From Arenicola marina (taxonomy: Eukaryota; Annelida; Polychaeta; Arenicolidae): a stretch of 64,000 nt of DNA. The notes beneath the pieces are model-generated. The model worked only from the letters and a program-made list of their open reading frames with translations. It was not told the origin of the DNA and did not search any database. The translations under genes were made by a program, and so were the position numbers. Position 1 is the stretch's first letter; the number at the start of each line of letters is the position of its first letter. The stretch is from NCBI GenBank assembly GCA_964019135.1, contig OZ025257.1, forward strand, positions 21,684,352-21,748,351, written 5' to 3'. This document shows, piece after piece, positions 11,813-25,100 of the stretch.

Positions 11813-14800
11813 GCTCGGCGGGCGGGCCGGCGAAAGTCTATGTTCTCCGTGGACGGTGATGACGCGTGTGAACTGTCGGGAGTGTCGCGCGGGGTGATGG
11901 TAGTGGTGGTGGTAGTGGCTGGGATGAGTGTGGGAGGCGGCATTGATCCTCCTCTCTGTAAACAGCCGGTACCGATTGGCTTCCCCGTCGCAGAGTGCAG
12001 TGACCGAGGGCGGGGGGGCGGGGTTATCTTTGGTGGTCTGTGTCTCTTTGTTTATATGACGCGCGTTGTCATAATAATCGCTGGCGCTGTCATCATCATC
12101 CCGCCAACCTGAACATTTCATTTTTTTTGTAATCACGTCAACTGATTGTCAGCTAGTCCCACTTCTCCCCCAAATCCCACGGCGTTCAGTGTTCATATAT
12201 ATATGTGTCGATCACTCCTCCCCAACCAATCCACCAACCCCCAACCCCCAACCTCCTACCCCAACTAACTCCCAACCAATACTCTGCAGTGTTTATCATG
12301 TGTTCAAGCAGGTTTCCGCAGCAACGCATTACGTACCAAGGTTTTTTTCAGGTAGCCTCTTCCAATTGTGAGCAAGGAACTGATATATATATGGGTATAT
12401 ATAGATAAATATAGGTATAGATATATACATTTTGCATTAGTGAACTTTCCTGGATTTAATTAGGAAATTCCTCTTATAGAGATAAATATAAGTATAGATA
12501 TATACATTTTACATTTAGTGAACTCTCCTGGATTAGGAAATTCCTCTTCCTGGTCGAGCCTCGTTCTGATCGGCCCTGATGTCATCACCAGAGGTTCTCC
12601 CCCTTCTGTATTCGCAAACTTTATTCTGGAGGGGGGGGGGGGTGCATGGGGGGGGGGGGGTTGCTGGTCGCAGGATCACGAACAATATTTTTTTTATTCC
12701 CAGGCCTCCTTGCATAAAACGGAGGGGTGGATACATGTTATAATTTGGCGATTTCCTCATTTACGGTTATTTATTATTCAAATTCCGATTTCACGATAAT
12801 AAAAATCATTGATCATGACGGCTAATACCTCATTCCCAGTTCGCGAAAAATTTGTTTCATTAAAACCGAGGAACGGAATTACATCTCCCCCCCCCCCCCT
12901 TTACACACCCATGGAGTCAGAATCTACGTGCTCGAACATGCAGCGGCAATGCCAGAGGGGAGTATTGGGGGCGTGATGAAGGGTATGGGAGTGGGTGGGT
13001 GGGTAGGGAGGTTACAGAATGGGAGCCCGGCTGCCCGTCGGCGTATCCTAGAGACTAGACGCTAGACGCCAAGCTGGACGCCGCCTTTCGTACCTTTCTC
13101 GGCCTCGGCCTCGGCCTCGGCTTCGACTGACCACCATCTCCCTCCCCCCCCCACCCCCCCATCCTCCGGGGTTTTCTGCCCCCCCCTCCCCGCCCACCCC
13201 CTACCCCCACCATATGTCCATTTCCATCAGCCCACTGGATGGTTGGTCACGCTTGGACCAGTACGCGGCTGGGGACCACCCTGCAGGGATCGATGTCCTC
13301 ATGGAAGTTCGTCGGCGGTGGTTGACGGTTGGGGCGCGTTTTGTCTCAGACTCCGCCGATTGGGGGCGCTGTCAACGTCAAGCGGCGCTACATTGTGGCT
13401 ATCGACGGCTCGGCTGGGGGAGTGGGCGGGTGAGGGAGAAGGAGGGGGGGGGGGAGGGGTCAGCTCGACCGGGCAGTAGTGTGAGTGAGGGGGTTGGAGA
13501 GGGGAGGGGGGTCAGCTCGACCTTGGATTGGTATAGGAGTTAGCGGGTGGCGGGGAGAAGGCGGACGAGAGGGGTTTGGGGAAGGTGGGGGGGGGGGGGA
13601 GGGACCCCGCCTGAGCAATGCGCCAAGGGTACCCCGGTAGATCCTAACGGTCAGCTGCGGGAGCTGGAGGGAAGCGGGGAGTTGCGGGGGGGGGCAGTAT
13701 TGGGCGGGCGTCGTATCTGATCGATGCGGCAGTAAAGCTGATGAAAGGGGGGATGAAGGAGGATGGGTAGGAGGAGGGCGAGGAGGAGGAGGAGAAGGAG
13801 GAGGAGGAGCAGAGAAGAGGACAGAGGAGGAGGAGGAGGAGGTGGAAGATGCGAAGAAGTAGGACATGCGACGGCCATCTTTGTTAGCGTCACAAATGTA
13901 TATTGTGGAACACAGGGTTATCATGCCAGACCTTCACTCTGCGCATGGTTGACGGAACCCTCCCCACAACCAGGGTCTGTATCTCCAGTCAGACGACCCA
14001 AAGTCTAACAAATCGATGCGTTTATACACACGCTAATCGCCGATGATGTATTTATAGTATGAATACGTCAGACGACCTGTAGCGTGCCGTGCGCAGTTTT
14101 CCGCGTGCCGCGCGCAGCTTGCCGCGTACCGCGCGCAGCTTGCCACGTGCCATGTCGCGTGCTCTTTGCCTCTCGGCATGCCGCATGCTGCGCGACGTAT
14201 CGTGTGCCGCATGCCGCGTGCGACATACCGCACGTGTGCCGCGTGCGACATGCCGCGTGCCATGTGCCGCTGTTTGATCTCATACTAATGACCATTGAAT
14301 TGCCTGGTGTAGGTTTTTTTGCCTGCGCGGGCGTATGAATCAAGACTCCTCTGGGCTCGTCAATATTATTATATTACAGTGTTCTATGGGAGGCGTTCAA
14401 TCAAGCGTAGCGCAAATCTGACAAAGTAAGAAACTCCTCAACTTCTTGGTGGAGATCATGGCGTACCAAGCAATGGGTAATGGCATTGGTGGTCACAGTG
14501 CGTGTCAAGCTTCTGTTCATGGTACTCAAGTCAATGTGACAATATTCATAATACATAAAGTACGGAATCGCTTACCATATGAAGGTACTTATTGCTACAG
14601 ACAAGTGTCACATGTGCTTGAGGCCACGCTGAATATAATACCAATATGGAGTAACATTGTTAACGACAAATGCAAAGTTGCGTTTATTAAAATAGTCGTG
14701 TATTACACATGCAGTGATATTATTGGGGGAACACTGGGGAGTTGGGGAAGAGTTGCGGGTGTCAGGAGGAGTGGGGGGTTGGGGGAGGAGCGGGAAGTGG

Positions 14801-16116
14801 CGGGGGTGGGGTGGGGGGTTGAGTCAGAGTAGCTGGCAAAAATTTTACTTGATTACAGAGAAGGGAAGTGTTCAGGTTGGCATGATGATAAACCGCGTCA
14901 GCGATTTCCTTGATAATGCTCGTCAACTAAGCAAAGACATGCATTTTTTTGTGATTGGCCTCATGTCTGTATAAGTTATCCCATTAATATGAATCTGGCC
15001 AACGGTAAGGAGGAAAGTGGATCGAAATAACAAACAGCTATAGTGTACACGATAACAATATTATTGAATAATGTTATTTGGATAAAAAACAGTTAAGTAA
15101 AGTGACGCGATATTTTAGATCTGGGAGCAATAGGGGTTGACAACCTTTGCATTTCAGTGTCGAATGCCGTAGCATGGAACAGTGGCGCCATCTGACGCAG
15201 AACAAGTACAATGGTCTGCACTCCGCGCATGGGTGATTTTGAAAGGCTCGGCCGGGAGAGGGCATTGTACGCAACAGCCCCTCCCCCCTCCCCCCTCTCC
15301 CTCCATCCCATTCCCACTCCAAGCGCCCCAATCCGGTACAAGGCAAACACGACGTTTTTTTTTTAGAAAGGTTTTCTATTTATTTATAATTCATATGCAA
15401 GGACACCCTGAGTTCTGAGGGAAGTTAAAGTGTTCGTGCCACAATTTTGTTTAGCTCAGATTTAACTTTGTTTATGGAAGATGAACAAATAAGAATTCGT
15501 TTGAATGGGAGTTCACAGTTTTTGTTCTACGATATCACTCAAAACGCGTTCGTCAAAGTAGCAAAAGTGAGGTCCAGTGGGTATATTTCTGAGAGCATTG
15601 CATCTGAGCGTTATTTAAAAAATTCCCCAATGATGTCACAAGATTGACAGGTGAGCTTTGATGCAGTGCGTAGGCATCTGTTGTCGAGGGCGTGTCTTGT
15701 TCTCATGGTTGAGTGCTTTTCGTTGTGTTCAAGCCAATGAGCAGAGAGAATCTGAGTCTCAATATAAAACAACGTGTGTTTGTATTCCCCTTTGATGTCA
15801 GTTTCCTCGCTCCCATTTTTTTAATGGTAGGTGCGAAAACTAGTGGATAAGGTACTCCCTTCTACTATTTGGGGCGTTATAACTCGATAATAAAAGCGTG
15901 GAAACACAGAAGATTAATATGAGCTAAAGTTGTTTTGGCGTGGCACGAACACAGATGCTCTGTCATCCCAGTTGCGCGGATAATGCTTGTCTTAGAACTC
16001 CCTAAACTAGGCTTCGTCATTGACAATAATAAGGTGGCTATGTTATTTAATGATTGACATTGATATGGGACCTATGCGTCACGATTGACAATGATATTTG
16101 CTACCATGTTGTTTGA
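11813..16116. other. Intergenic region upstream of gene B
   Basis: No supportable gene. The stretch includes poly-G/poly-C blocks (12630-12665, 13140-13210, 13440-13600), a GGA-repeat (13770-13850) and a GCCGCGTGC-type repeat (14060-14275). An open frame at 14446-14832 encodes 128 aa but has no recognised motif and a G-run tail, so I do not call it. Confidence 0.45.
14060..14275. repeat. GC-rich irregular repeat
   Basis: Words such as 'gccgcgtgccgcg', 'cgcgcagcttgcc' and 'gccgcgtgcgacat' recur with spacing of about 20-30 bp. The result is simultaneous long open frames on both strands rich in Cys/Arg/Ala, which is typical of a simple repeat and not a gene. Confidence 0.7.
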
Positions 16117-16360
16117 AGTTTAGTGGGCTAGAGAGCTCGCATTGAGTGCTCTGGTCACCTGAGAGCCTACCGGCACGTGGATCGGTGGTTCGAGCCCTGC
16201 CGTGGCCATGTCTGTGTGGTCGCAGGATAAAGATCCCATGTCTTTCTTCGTGAAGAGTAGGGGGTTACCCCCGGGGACATGGTTCAACCCTCCCTCGGTT
16301 CTCCCATTGACGCGATATGACCAAAGATGGTTAAAGCATCCTGACTAACCAACCAACCCC
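16117..16360 (+). mobile_element. tRNA-derived SINE, copy 2, with target duplication
   Basis: The copy runs from a head with 'gtggttcgagccctg' (B-box-like) through the family body to a CCAACCAACC tail. It is flanked by the same 14 bp, 'accatgttgtttga', at 16103-16116 and 16361-16374, as expected of a target-site duplication. The host sequence is a 32-bp tandem repeat that also contains this word, so chance duplication is possible. Confidence 0.85.
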
Positions 16361-16404
16361 ACCATGTTGTTTGATAATTGACAATAATATTGGTTACCAT
16401 GTTG

Positions 16405-16540
16405 TTTGATGATTGACAATGATATGGGTTCCCATGCGTCACGATTGACAATGATATGGGTTCCCATGCGTCACGATTGACAATGATATGGGTTCCCATG
16501 CGTCACGATTGACAACGATATGGGTTACCGTGTTGTTCCA
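16405..16540. repeat. 32-bp tandem repeat, about 4 units
   Basis: Units beginning 'gattgacaatgatatggg' start at 16411, 16443, 16475 and 16507, exactly 32 bp apart. Diverged units also lie before the SINE (16050-16100), so the SINE split an older array. Confidence 0.85.
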
Positions 16541-17592
16541 TGATTGACAATAATTGGCAGTGTTTGCCAGACTAACGTTGACTACCTAATGTGAGCTGCT
16601 ATCGCTTATAGTGATGAAGTCACGTTAACGACGACAGATGAAGGCCTACAATAAACATCATTGACTTTGTAATTTGTAATTCATGAATAATTCGATATCA
16701 CATTCAGCTTGAAAATGGCATGACTGTTGACTTTGGCCGCAATATTGTTTACTCCCCGCGGTCATTGGTCTCAGTCAAAGCAGCTGTTTACGTAATTCGT
16801 TCCTTTGTTTGTGGCACAGATGGACAGATTCAACGTCGATTAGCAGCAACAGCGGAGCGCTCGTTTTATGATTAATATTGACGCACGACTAAATTAGCGG
16901 ATGAGTTATTCGCGTGTAGCAATCACAGCTACTATGCCTTTCCGGCTGAGTAAAAACACCATTTGATACATTTTTATCATATTTACTGTTACCTCTCCCC
17001 CCCCCCCCCCGACTCAATGAGAGTAGAAACGTGCTGGGGATTACCAGGATTAAGGATTAAGGATTACTGTCGTTTTACTGTAGACATGGATATTTTGCCA
17101 ATTTTTTTCGTCATGCCTCACTAAGTAATAGTGGTACGACCGCATATGTTAAAATGGCCAACAACATTTCGATTTTTTAAAGGAAAAAAGGGCCAACTGG
17201 GGGCAGTATCACACCATGGGTGGTATTTATTGAGCTTTACCTAGTGATGTACGAAAGGAAATGTAAAAATAACCGAGACTGTATTAAACCTACCCTGATA
17301 TAAAACTAATTAAACGAAAATACTCCAATACAAATACTCCATTATAATAATTGTTTGCTGTAGCACACCGCCTTTCTAATTTTCCTCCAATAGCTAAACA
17401 AAACATCCACTGCGACCAAAAATATAGTAAACGTCAAACAACTCCCACAATATGGGCCACCCTATTACAGTGCAGAAACAGTTCAAGACAAACAATTAAC
17501 CAACAGGCTCAACTGTAAGGTGCCCATTAGACAGTGTTCACAGTCAAACATACACAGTGATCCGTCAATAGGAGATGGCGGATGAGCTATCT

Positions 17593-17773
17593 ATCGCTAT
17601 GTCTGTATGGTCGCAGGATAAAGATCCCATGCATGTCCTTCTTCGCAAAAAGTAGGGGGTTACCCCCGGGAACATGGCTCCACTATCTCTTTCGTCTCTC
17701 ATTGACGCGATATGACCAGAAGTGGTTAAAGCGTCCTGAATATACAACCAACCAACCAACCAACCAACCAACC
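17593..17773 (+). mobile_element. SINE copy 3, lacking the tRNA head
   Basis: It begins at 'atgtctgtatggtcgcagga', lacks the tRNA-like head, and ends in a long (CCAA)n tail at 17747-17773. The body matches the other copies. Confidence 0.8.
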
Positions 17774-18345
17774 AGGAGTAGCCAGGAGACATCAGGTGAC
17801 TGGAGATCGTCTCATCACTTCGTCATCAGTAGTCATAGATACACCAGCAACACACAACGACCTCTTATAAGAAACAATAGCTTACTTTCATTAAAAACTA
17901 CCTCACTTTTAGATTCAAACAGTATTACTAAAGAGTACCGCCATACACATCAAAATGATTATTCCCTCTCTTGAGGCAGCGATGTTATGCCAGTATCATC
18001 CTATTAAGGAACTAAAACGAGGCTACGTCCCAGCAGCAAACGTGCAACAAGTTCGAAGAAGAAAATATGGCCGCCCCGAAAGACAGTCAATCCCCAAAAC
18101 GCTACCAATCGGTTTATACCATACCAATTATAACTCAATAAACTGACAAGAGGACCTGAAAAGAGGTAGGCGGACCGTTTGGTTGGGCCTGGCAGCATTA
18201 TGCAAAGTGCAATATTTTGAATTGATACCTCATTTCACCGGGAATCAAAATGGGAGGCGCCACAATAGTATTGAGAGTGGGACAAAATGATATATCATAA
18301 AACAGGTGAATTCGATTTGTACGCCGTCGGGTCGCGCGAAATTAC
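17774..18345. other. Intergenic stretch, no gene seen
   Basis: Unique-looking sequence between a SINE and the 15-bp minisatellite. Short open frames have no recognised motif. Confidence 0.4.
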
Positions 18346-18399
18346 TTGATTAAAACATTCGGATTGAAAACGGATGAAACGACCGAAATGTCCCAATCT

Positions 18400-19620
18400 G
18401 AACGAATCTGTCTGGGCCGAAACGTCCTGGGCCAAAACGTAATGGACCGAATCGGCGTGGGCCGAAACGCCCTGGGCCGAAACGCCCTGGGCCTAAGCGT
18501 CCTGGGCCCAAACGGTCTGGACCTAAATATCCTGGGCCGAAACGTCCTGAGCCGAAATATCCTGGACCAAAACGTCCTGGGTCGAAACGGTCTGGACCTA
18601 AATATCCTGGACCAAAACGCCATGGGCCGAAACGCCATGGGCCGAAATGTCCTGAGCCGAAACGTCCTAGACCGAAACGGCATGGGCCGAAACGTCGTGG
18701 GCCGAAACGGCATGGGTTGCAACGTCATGGCCGAAACGTCATGGGTCAAAACGGCATGGGTGGAAACGTCATGGGCCGAAACGGCATGGGCCGAAACGTC
18801 CAGGGCCGAAACGGCATGGGTTGCAACGTCATGGCCGAAACGTCATGGCCAAAACGGCATAGGCCGAAACGGCATGGGCCGAAATGGCATGGGCCGAAAC
18901 GGCATGGGTAGAAACGTCATGGCCGAAATGGCATGGGCCGAAACGGCATGGGCCGAAATGGTATAGGCCGAAACGTCCTGGGCCGAAACGTCATGGCCTA
19001 AATGGCATGGGCCGAAACGGCATGGGCCGAAACGTCCTGGGCCGAAACGGTCTGGACCTAAATATCCTGGACCAAAACGCCATGGGCCGAAACGCCATGG
19101 GCCGAAATATCCTGAGCCGAAACGTCCTACACCGCAACGGCAGGGGCCGAAACGTCATGGGCCGAAACGGCATGGGTTGCAACGTCATGGCCGAAACGTC
19201 ATGGGTCAAAACGGCATGGGTGGAAACGTCATGGGCCGAAACGTCCTGGGCCGAGACGTCCTGGGCCGAAACGTCCTGGGCCGAAACGTCCTGGGCCGAA
19301 ACGTCCTGGGCCGAAACGGCATGGGTGGAGACGGCATGGGTGGAAACGTCATGGCCGAAACGTAATGGCCGAAACGTCATGGCCGAAACGTCATGGGCCG
19401 AAACGGCATGGGTGGAAACGTCATGGCCGAAACGTCATGGGCCGAAACGGCATGGGTGGAAACGTCATGGCCCAAACGTCATGGGCCAAAACGGCATTGG
19501 CCGAAACGGCATGGGCCGAAACGGCATGGGCCGAAATGTCATGGGCCAAAACAGCATGGGCGGGATAGAAACGGCATAGGCCGAAACGGCATAGGCCGAA
19601 ACGTCCTGGGTCGAAACGCT
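18400..19620. repeat. 15-bp minisatellite, about 80 units
   Basis: Units are variants of 'catgggccgaaacgg' and 'gggccgaaacgtcct'. Long open frames of M-G-R-N-G/V pentapeptides arise on the plus strand and F-R-P-x-x ones on the minus strand. The plus-strand frame shifts near 18900 and the longest frames have no domain, so I treat it as non-coding. Its 15-bp period equals that of the two sulfotransferase stem repeats on either side, though the unit sequence is unrelated. Confidence 0.85.
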
Positions 19621-19941
19621 CATTGTTCGATCCCCCAGTGTTTGTCAGATATAGGGAACGAAGGAGATGTTAGTACATTGGCAGACACTAAACAAGTTTG
19701 TTCAAGGCGCCGACAGCTCGCCCATGTATGCGACAGACGAACCACGCCGTGGCTATGGAGATACACTAAAAGCTCAAATAGATTCAAACTGTCACGCGGC
19801 CGCCTTTCAGATGGATGTTGACAATTGTCTTATCGGCTTCCGGTGAGAGAAGAGACCCCGGCAGAAGATTCACCCCCACGGCGACCCCCACTAGACCAGA
19901 AGGGCCATGCCCCCCCGCCCCCCCCTCCCCGCTTCTGCGAA

Positions 19942-22900
19942 ATATGTCGCAATGAACCCTGGGACGGTCTCAGTTAGATTGTATCGCAATGAACCCTGGG
20001 ACGGTCTCAGTTAGCTTGTATCGCAATGAACCCTAGGACGGTCTCAGTGGGTCTATGTCGCAATGAACTCTGGGACGGTCTCACTGAGCCTATGTCGCAA
20101 TGAACCCTGGGACAGTCTCAGTTTGCCTGTATCGCAATGAACCCTGGGACGGTCTCAGTGGGCCTATGTCGCAATGAACTCTGGGACAGTCTCAGTGGGC
20201 CAATGTCGCAATGAATCCCAGGACGGTCTCAGTGGGCCTATGTCGCAATGAACTCTGGGACGGTCTCACTGAGCCTATGTCGCAATGAACCCTGGGACAG
20301 TCTCAGTTAGCCTGTATCGCAATGAACCCTGGGACGGTCTCAGTGGGCCTATGTCGCAATGAACTCTGGGACGGTCTCAGTGGGCCAATGTCGCAATGAA
20401 CCCTGGGAGAGTCTCAGTGGGCCTATGTCGCAATGAACCCTGGGACGGTCTCAGTGAGCCTATGTCGCAATGAACCCTGGGACGGTCTCAGTGAGCCTAT
20501 GTCGCAATGAACCATGGGACGGTCTCAGTGAGCCTATGTCGCCATGAACTCTGGGACGGTCTCAGTGGGCCAATGTCGCAATGAACCCTGGGACAGTCTC
20601 AGTGGGCCTATGTCGCAATGAACCCTGGGACAGTCTCAGTGGGCCTATGTCGCAATGAACCCTGGGACGGTCTCAGTGGGCCTATGTCGCAATGAACTCT
20701 GGGACGGTCTCAGTGAGCCTATGTCGCAATGAACCCTGGGACGGTCTCAGTGGGCCTATGTCGCAATGAACTCTGGGACGGTCTCAGTGGGCCAATGTCG
20801 CAATGAACCCTGGGACAGTCTCAGTGGGCCTATGTCGCAATGAACTCTGGGACGGTCTCAGTGAGCCTATGTCGCAATGAACCCTGGGACGGTCTCAGTT
20901 AGCCTGTATCGCACAGAACCCTGGGACGGTCTCAGTGAGACTATGTCGCAATGAACTCATGGACAGTCTCAGTTAGCTTGTATCGCAGTGAACTCTGGGA
21001 CGGTCTCTGTGAGCCTATGTCGCAATGAACTCTGGGAGAGTCTCAGTTAGCTTGTATCGCAGTGAACCCTGGGACGGTCTCAGTGAACCAATGTCGCAAT
21101 GAACCCTGGGACGGTCTCAGTTAGCTTGTATCGCAATGAACCCTGGGACGGTCTCAGTGAACCAATGTCGCAATGAACCCTGGGACGGTCTCAGTTAGCT
21201 TGTATCGCAATGAACCCTGGGACAGTCTCAGTGGGCCTATGTCGCAATGAACCCTGGGACGGTCTCAGTGGGCCTATGTCGCAATGAACTCTGGGACGGT
21301 CTCAGTGAACCAATGTCGCAATGAATCCTGGGACGGTCTCAGTTAGCTTGTATCGCAATGAACCCTGGGACGGTCTCAATGCGCCTATGTCGCAATGAAC
21401 CCTGGGACGGTCTCAGTTAGCCTGTATCGCAATGAACCCTGGGACGGTCTCAGTGGGCCTATGTCGCAATGAACTCTGGGACGGTCTCAGTGGGCCAATG
21501 TCGCAATGAACCCTGGGAGAGTCTCAGTGGGCCTATGTCGCAATGAACCCTGGGACGGTCTCAGTGAGCCTATGTCGCAATGAACCCTGGGACGGTCTCA
21601 GTGAGCCTATGTCGCAATGAACCATGGGACGGTCTCAGTGAGCCTATGTCGCAATGAACTCTGGGACGGTCTCAGTGGGCCAATGTCGCAATGAACCCTG
21701 GGACAGTCTCAGTGGGCCTATGTCGCAATGAACCCTGGGACAGTCTCAGTGGGCCTATGTCGCAATGAACCCTGGGACGGTCTCAGTGGGCCTATGTCGC
21801 AATGAACTCTGGGACGGTCTCAGTGAGCCTATGTCGCAATGAACCCTGGGACGGTCTCAGTGGGCCTATGTCGCAATGAACTCTGGGACGGTCTCAGTGG
21901 GCCAATGTCGCAATGAACCCTGGGACAGTCTCAGTGGGCCTATGTCGCAATGAACTCTGGGACGGTCTCAGTGAGCCTATGTCGCAATGAACCCTGGGAC
22001 GGTCTCAGTTAGCCTGTATCGCAATGAACCCTGGGACGGTCTCAGTGAGACTATGTCGCAATGAACTCATGGACAGTCTCAGTTAGCTTGTATCGCAGTG
22101 AACTCTGGGACGGTCTCTGTGAGCCTATGTCGCAATGAACTCTGGGACAGTCTCAGTTAGCTTGTATCGCAGTGAACCCTGGGACGGTCTCAGTGAACCA
22201 ATGTCGCAATGAACCCTGGGACGGTCTCAGTTAGCTTGTATCGCAATGAACCCTGGGACGGTCTCAGTGAACCAATGTCGCAATGAACCCTGGGACGGTC
22301 TCAGTTAGCTTGTATCGCAATGAACCCTGGGACAGTCTCAGTGGGCCTATGTCGCAATGAACCCTGGGACGGTCTCAGTGGGCCTATGTCGCAATGAACT
22401 CTGGGACGGTCTCAGTGAACCAATGTCGCAATGAATCCTGGGACGGTCTCAGTTAGCTTGTATCGCAATGAACCCTGGGACGGTCTCAATGCGCCTATGC
22501 CGCAATGAACCCTGGGACGGTCTCAGTTAGCTTGTATCGCAATGAACCCTGGGACGGATTTAGTGAACCAATGTCGCAATGAACTCTGGAATGGTCTCAA
22601 TGCGCCTATGTCGCAATGAACCCTGCGACGGTCTCAGTTAGCTTGTATCGAAATGAACCCTGGGACAGTCTCAGTTAGCTTGTATCGCAATAAACCCTGG
22701 GACGGCCTCAGTGAACCAATGTCGCAATGAACCCTGGGACGGCCTCAGTGGGCCTATGTCGCAATGAACTCTGGGAAAGTCTCAGTAAGTTTATGTCTGA
22801 ATGAACCCTGGGACAGTCTCAGTTAGCTTGCATCGCAATGAACCCTGGGACAGTCTCAGTGAACCAATGTCGCAATGAACTCTGGGATGGCCTCAGTGGG

Positions 22901-25100
22901 CCTATGTCGCAATGAACTCTGGGAAAGTCTCAGTGAGTTTATGTCTGAATGAACCCTGGGACAGTCTCAGTTAGCCTGCATCGCAATGAACCCTGGGGCG
23001 GTCTCAGTGGGCCTATGTCGCAATGAACCCTGAGACGGTCTCAGTGGGCCTATGTCGCAATGAGCCCTGGGACGGTCTCAGTGGGCCTATGTCGCAATGA
23101 ACCCTGGGAGAGTCTCAGTGGGCCTATGTCGCAATGAACCCTTGGACGGTCTCAGTGAGCTTTATATCGCAATGAACCCTGGGACGGCCTCAGTGGGCCT
23201 ATGTCGCAATGAACTCTGGGAAAGTCTCAGTGAGTTTATGTCTGAATGAACCCTGGGACAGTCTCAGTTAGCTTGTATCGCAATGAACCCTGGGACAGTC
23301 TCAGTGAACCAATGTCGCAATGAACTCTGGGATGGCCTCAGTGGGCCTATGTCGCAATGAACTCTGGGAAAGTCTCAGTGAGTTTATGTCTGAATGAACC
23401 CTGGGACAGTCTCAGTTAGCTTGCATCGCAATGAACCCTGGGGCGGTCTCAGTGGGCCTATGTCGCAATGAACCCTGAGACGGTCTCAGTGGGCCTATGT
23501 CGCAATGAGCCCTGGGACGGTCTCAGTGGGCCTATGTCGCAATGAACCCTGGGAGAGTCTCAGTGGGCCTATGTCGCAATGAACCCTTGGACGGTCTCAG
23601 TGAGCTTTATATCGCAATGAACCCTGGGACGGCCTCAGTGGGCCTATGTCGCAATGAACTCTGGGAAAGTCTCAGTGAGTTTATGTCTGAATGAACCCTG
23701 GGACACTCTCAGTTAGCTTGCATCGCAATGAACCCTGGGGCGGTCTCAGTGGGCCCCTTTCGCAATGAATCCTGGGATGGCCTCAGTGGGCCTATGTCGC
23801 AATGAACTCTGGGAAAGTCTCAGTGAGTTTATGTCTGAATGAACCCTGGGACAGTCTCAGTTAGCTTGCATCGCAATGAACCCTGGGACAGTCTCAGTGA
23901 ACCAATGTCGCAATGAACTCTGGGATGGCCTCAGTGGGCCTATGTCGCAATGAACCCTGGGACAGTCTCAGTTAGCTTGCATCGCAATGAACCCTGGGGC
24001 GGTCTCAGTGGGCCTATGTCGCAATGAACCCTGAGACGGTCTCAGTGGGCCTATGTCGCAATGAGCCCTGGGACGGTCTCAGTGGGCCTATGTCGCAATG
24101 AACCCTTGGACGGTCTCAGTGAGCTTTATATCGCAATGAACCCTGGGACGGTCTCAGTGGGCCAATGTCGCAATGAACCCTGGGATAGTCTCAGTGAGCT
24201 TGTATCGCAATGAACCCTGGGACGGTCTCAGTTAGCTTGTATCGCAATGAACCATGGGGCGGTCTCAGTGGGCCTATGTCGCAATGAACTCTGGGACGAT
24301 CTCAGTGGGCCTATGTCGCAATGAACCCTGGGACAGTCTCAGTTAGCTTGTATCGCAATGAACCCTGGGACGGTTTGAATGAACCAATATCGCAATGAAC
24401 CCTGGGACAGTCTCAGTGAACCAATGTCGCAATGAACTCTGGGATGGCCTCAGTGGGCCTATGTCGCAATGAACTCTGGGACGGTCTCAGTGGGCCTATG
24501 TCTCAATGAACCCTGGGACAGTCTCAGTTAGCTTGTATCGCAATGAACCCTGGGACGGTCTCAGTGGACCTATGTCGCAATGAACCCTGGGACAGTCTCA
24601 GTTAGCTTGCATCGTAATGAACCCTGGGACGGTCTCAGTGGGCCCATTTCGCAATGAACCCTGGGACGGTCTCAGTGGGCCTATGTCGCAATGAACCCTG
24701 GGACGGTCTCAGTGGGCCTATGTCGCAATGAACCCTGGGACAGTCTCAGTTAGCTTGTATCGCAATGAACCCTGGGACGGTCTCAGTGGACCTATGTCGC
24801 AATGAACCCTGGGACGGTCTCAGTGGGCCTATGTCGCAATGAACCCTGAGACGGTTTCAGTGAACCAATGTCGCAATGAACCCTGGGACAGTCTCAGATA
24901 GCTTGTATCGCAATGAACCCTGGGACGGTTTCAATGAACCAATATAGCAATGAACCCTGGGACGGTCTCAGTGAACCACTGTCGCAATGAACCCTGGGAC
25001 GGTTTCAGTGAACCAATATTGCAAGGAACCCTCTTACAGTCTCAGTGAACCAATGTCGCAATGAACTCTGTGATGGTCTCAATAGGCCTCTGTCGCAATC
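19942..25100. repeat. 37-bp satellite array, about 138 units, with higher-order repeats
   Basis: The unit is like 'tatgtcgcaatgaaccctgg' plus 'gacggtctcagtgggcc', 37 bp. Variants alternate the linker (GGGCCTATG, TTAGCTTGTAT, GAACCAATG). A rare variant pair near 20911 recurs at 22021, 1110 bp later (30 units), and a block near 22981 recurs 445 bp later. Larger segments have therefore been duplicated. Units degrade at the right edge (25010-25100). No gene lies inside. Confidence 0.95.

Noticed and set aside
11696..12136. 146-aa minus-strand frame upstream of gene B
   Set aside because: It spans CT repeats and GC-rich sequence with no domain. It probably lies in the promoter or 5' leader.
13460..13924. 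Ser/Pro-rich minus-strand frames
   Set aside because: Produced by GGA/CCT simple repeats; no splice logic or motif.
14446..14832. 128-aa plus-strand frame
   Set aside because: No recognised motif. It runs into a G-rich repeat and lacks support from splice sites or neighbours.
18346..19579. Long M-G-R-N-G pentapeptide open frames as a gene
   Set aside because: They arise from a 15-bp repeat without stops on either strand. The frame shifts in the middle and there are no splice or domain signals.
19942..25100. Regular repeats of about 37 bp resembling a CRISPR array
   Set aside because: The units are contiguous with no unique spacers, no cas genes are near, and the DNA is animal. It is a satellite.
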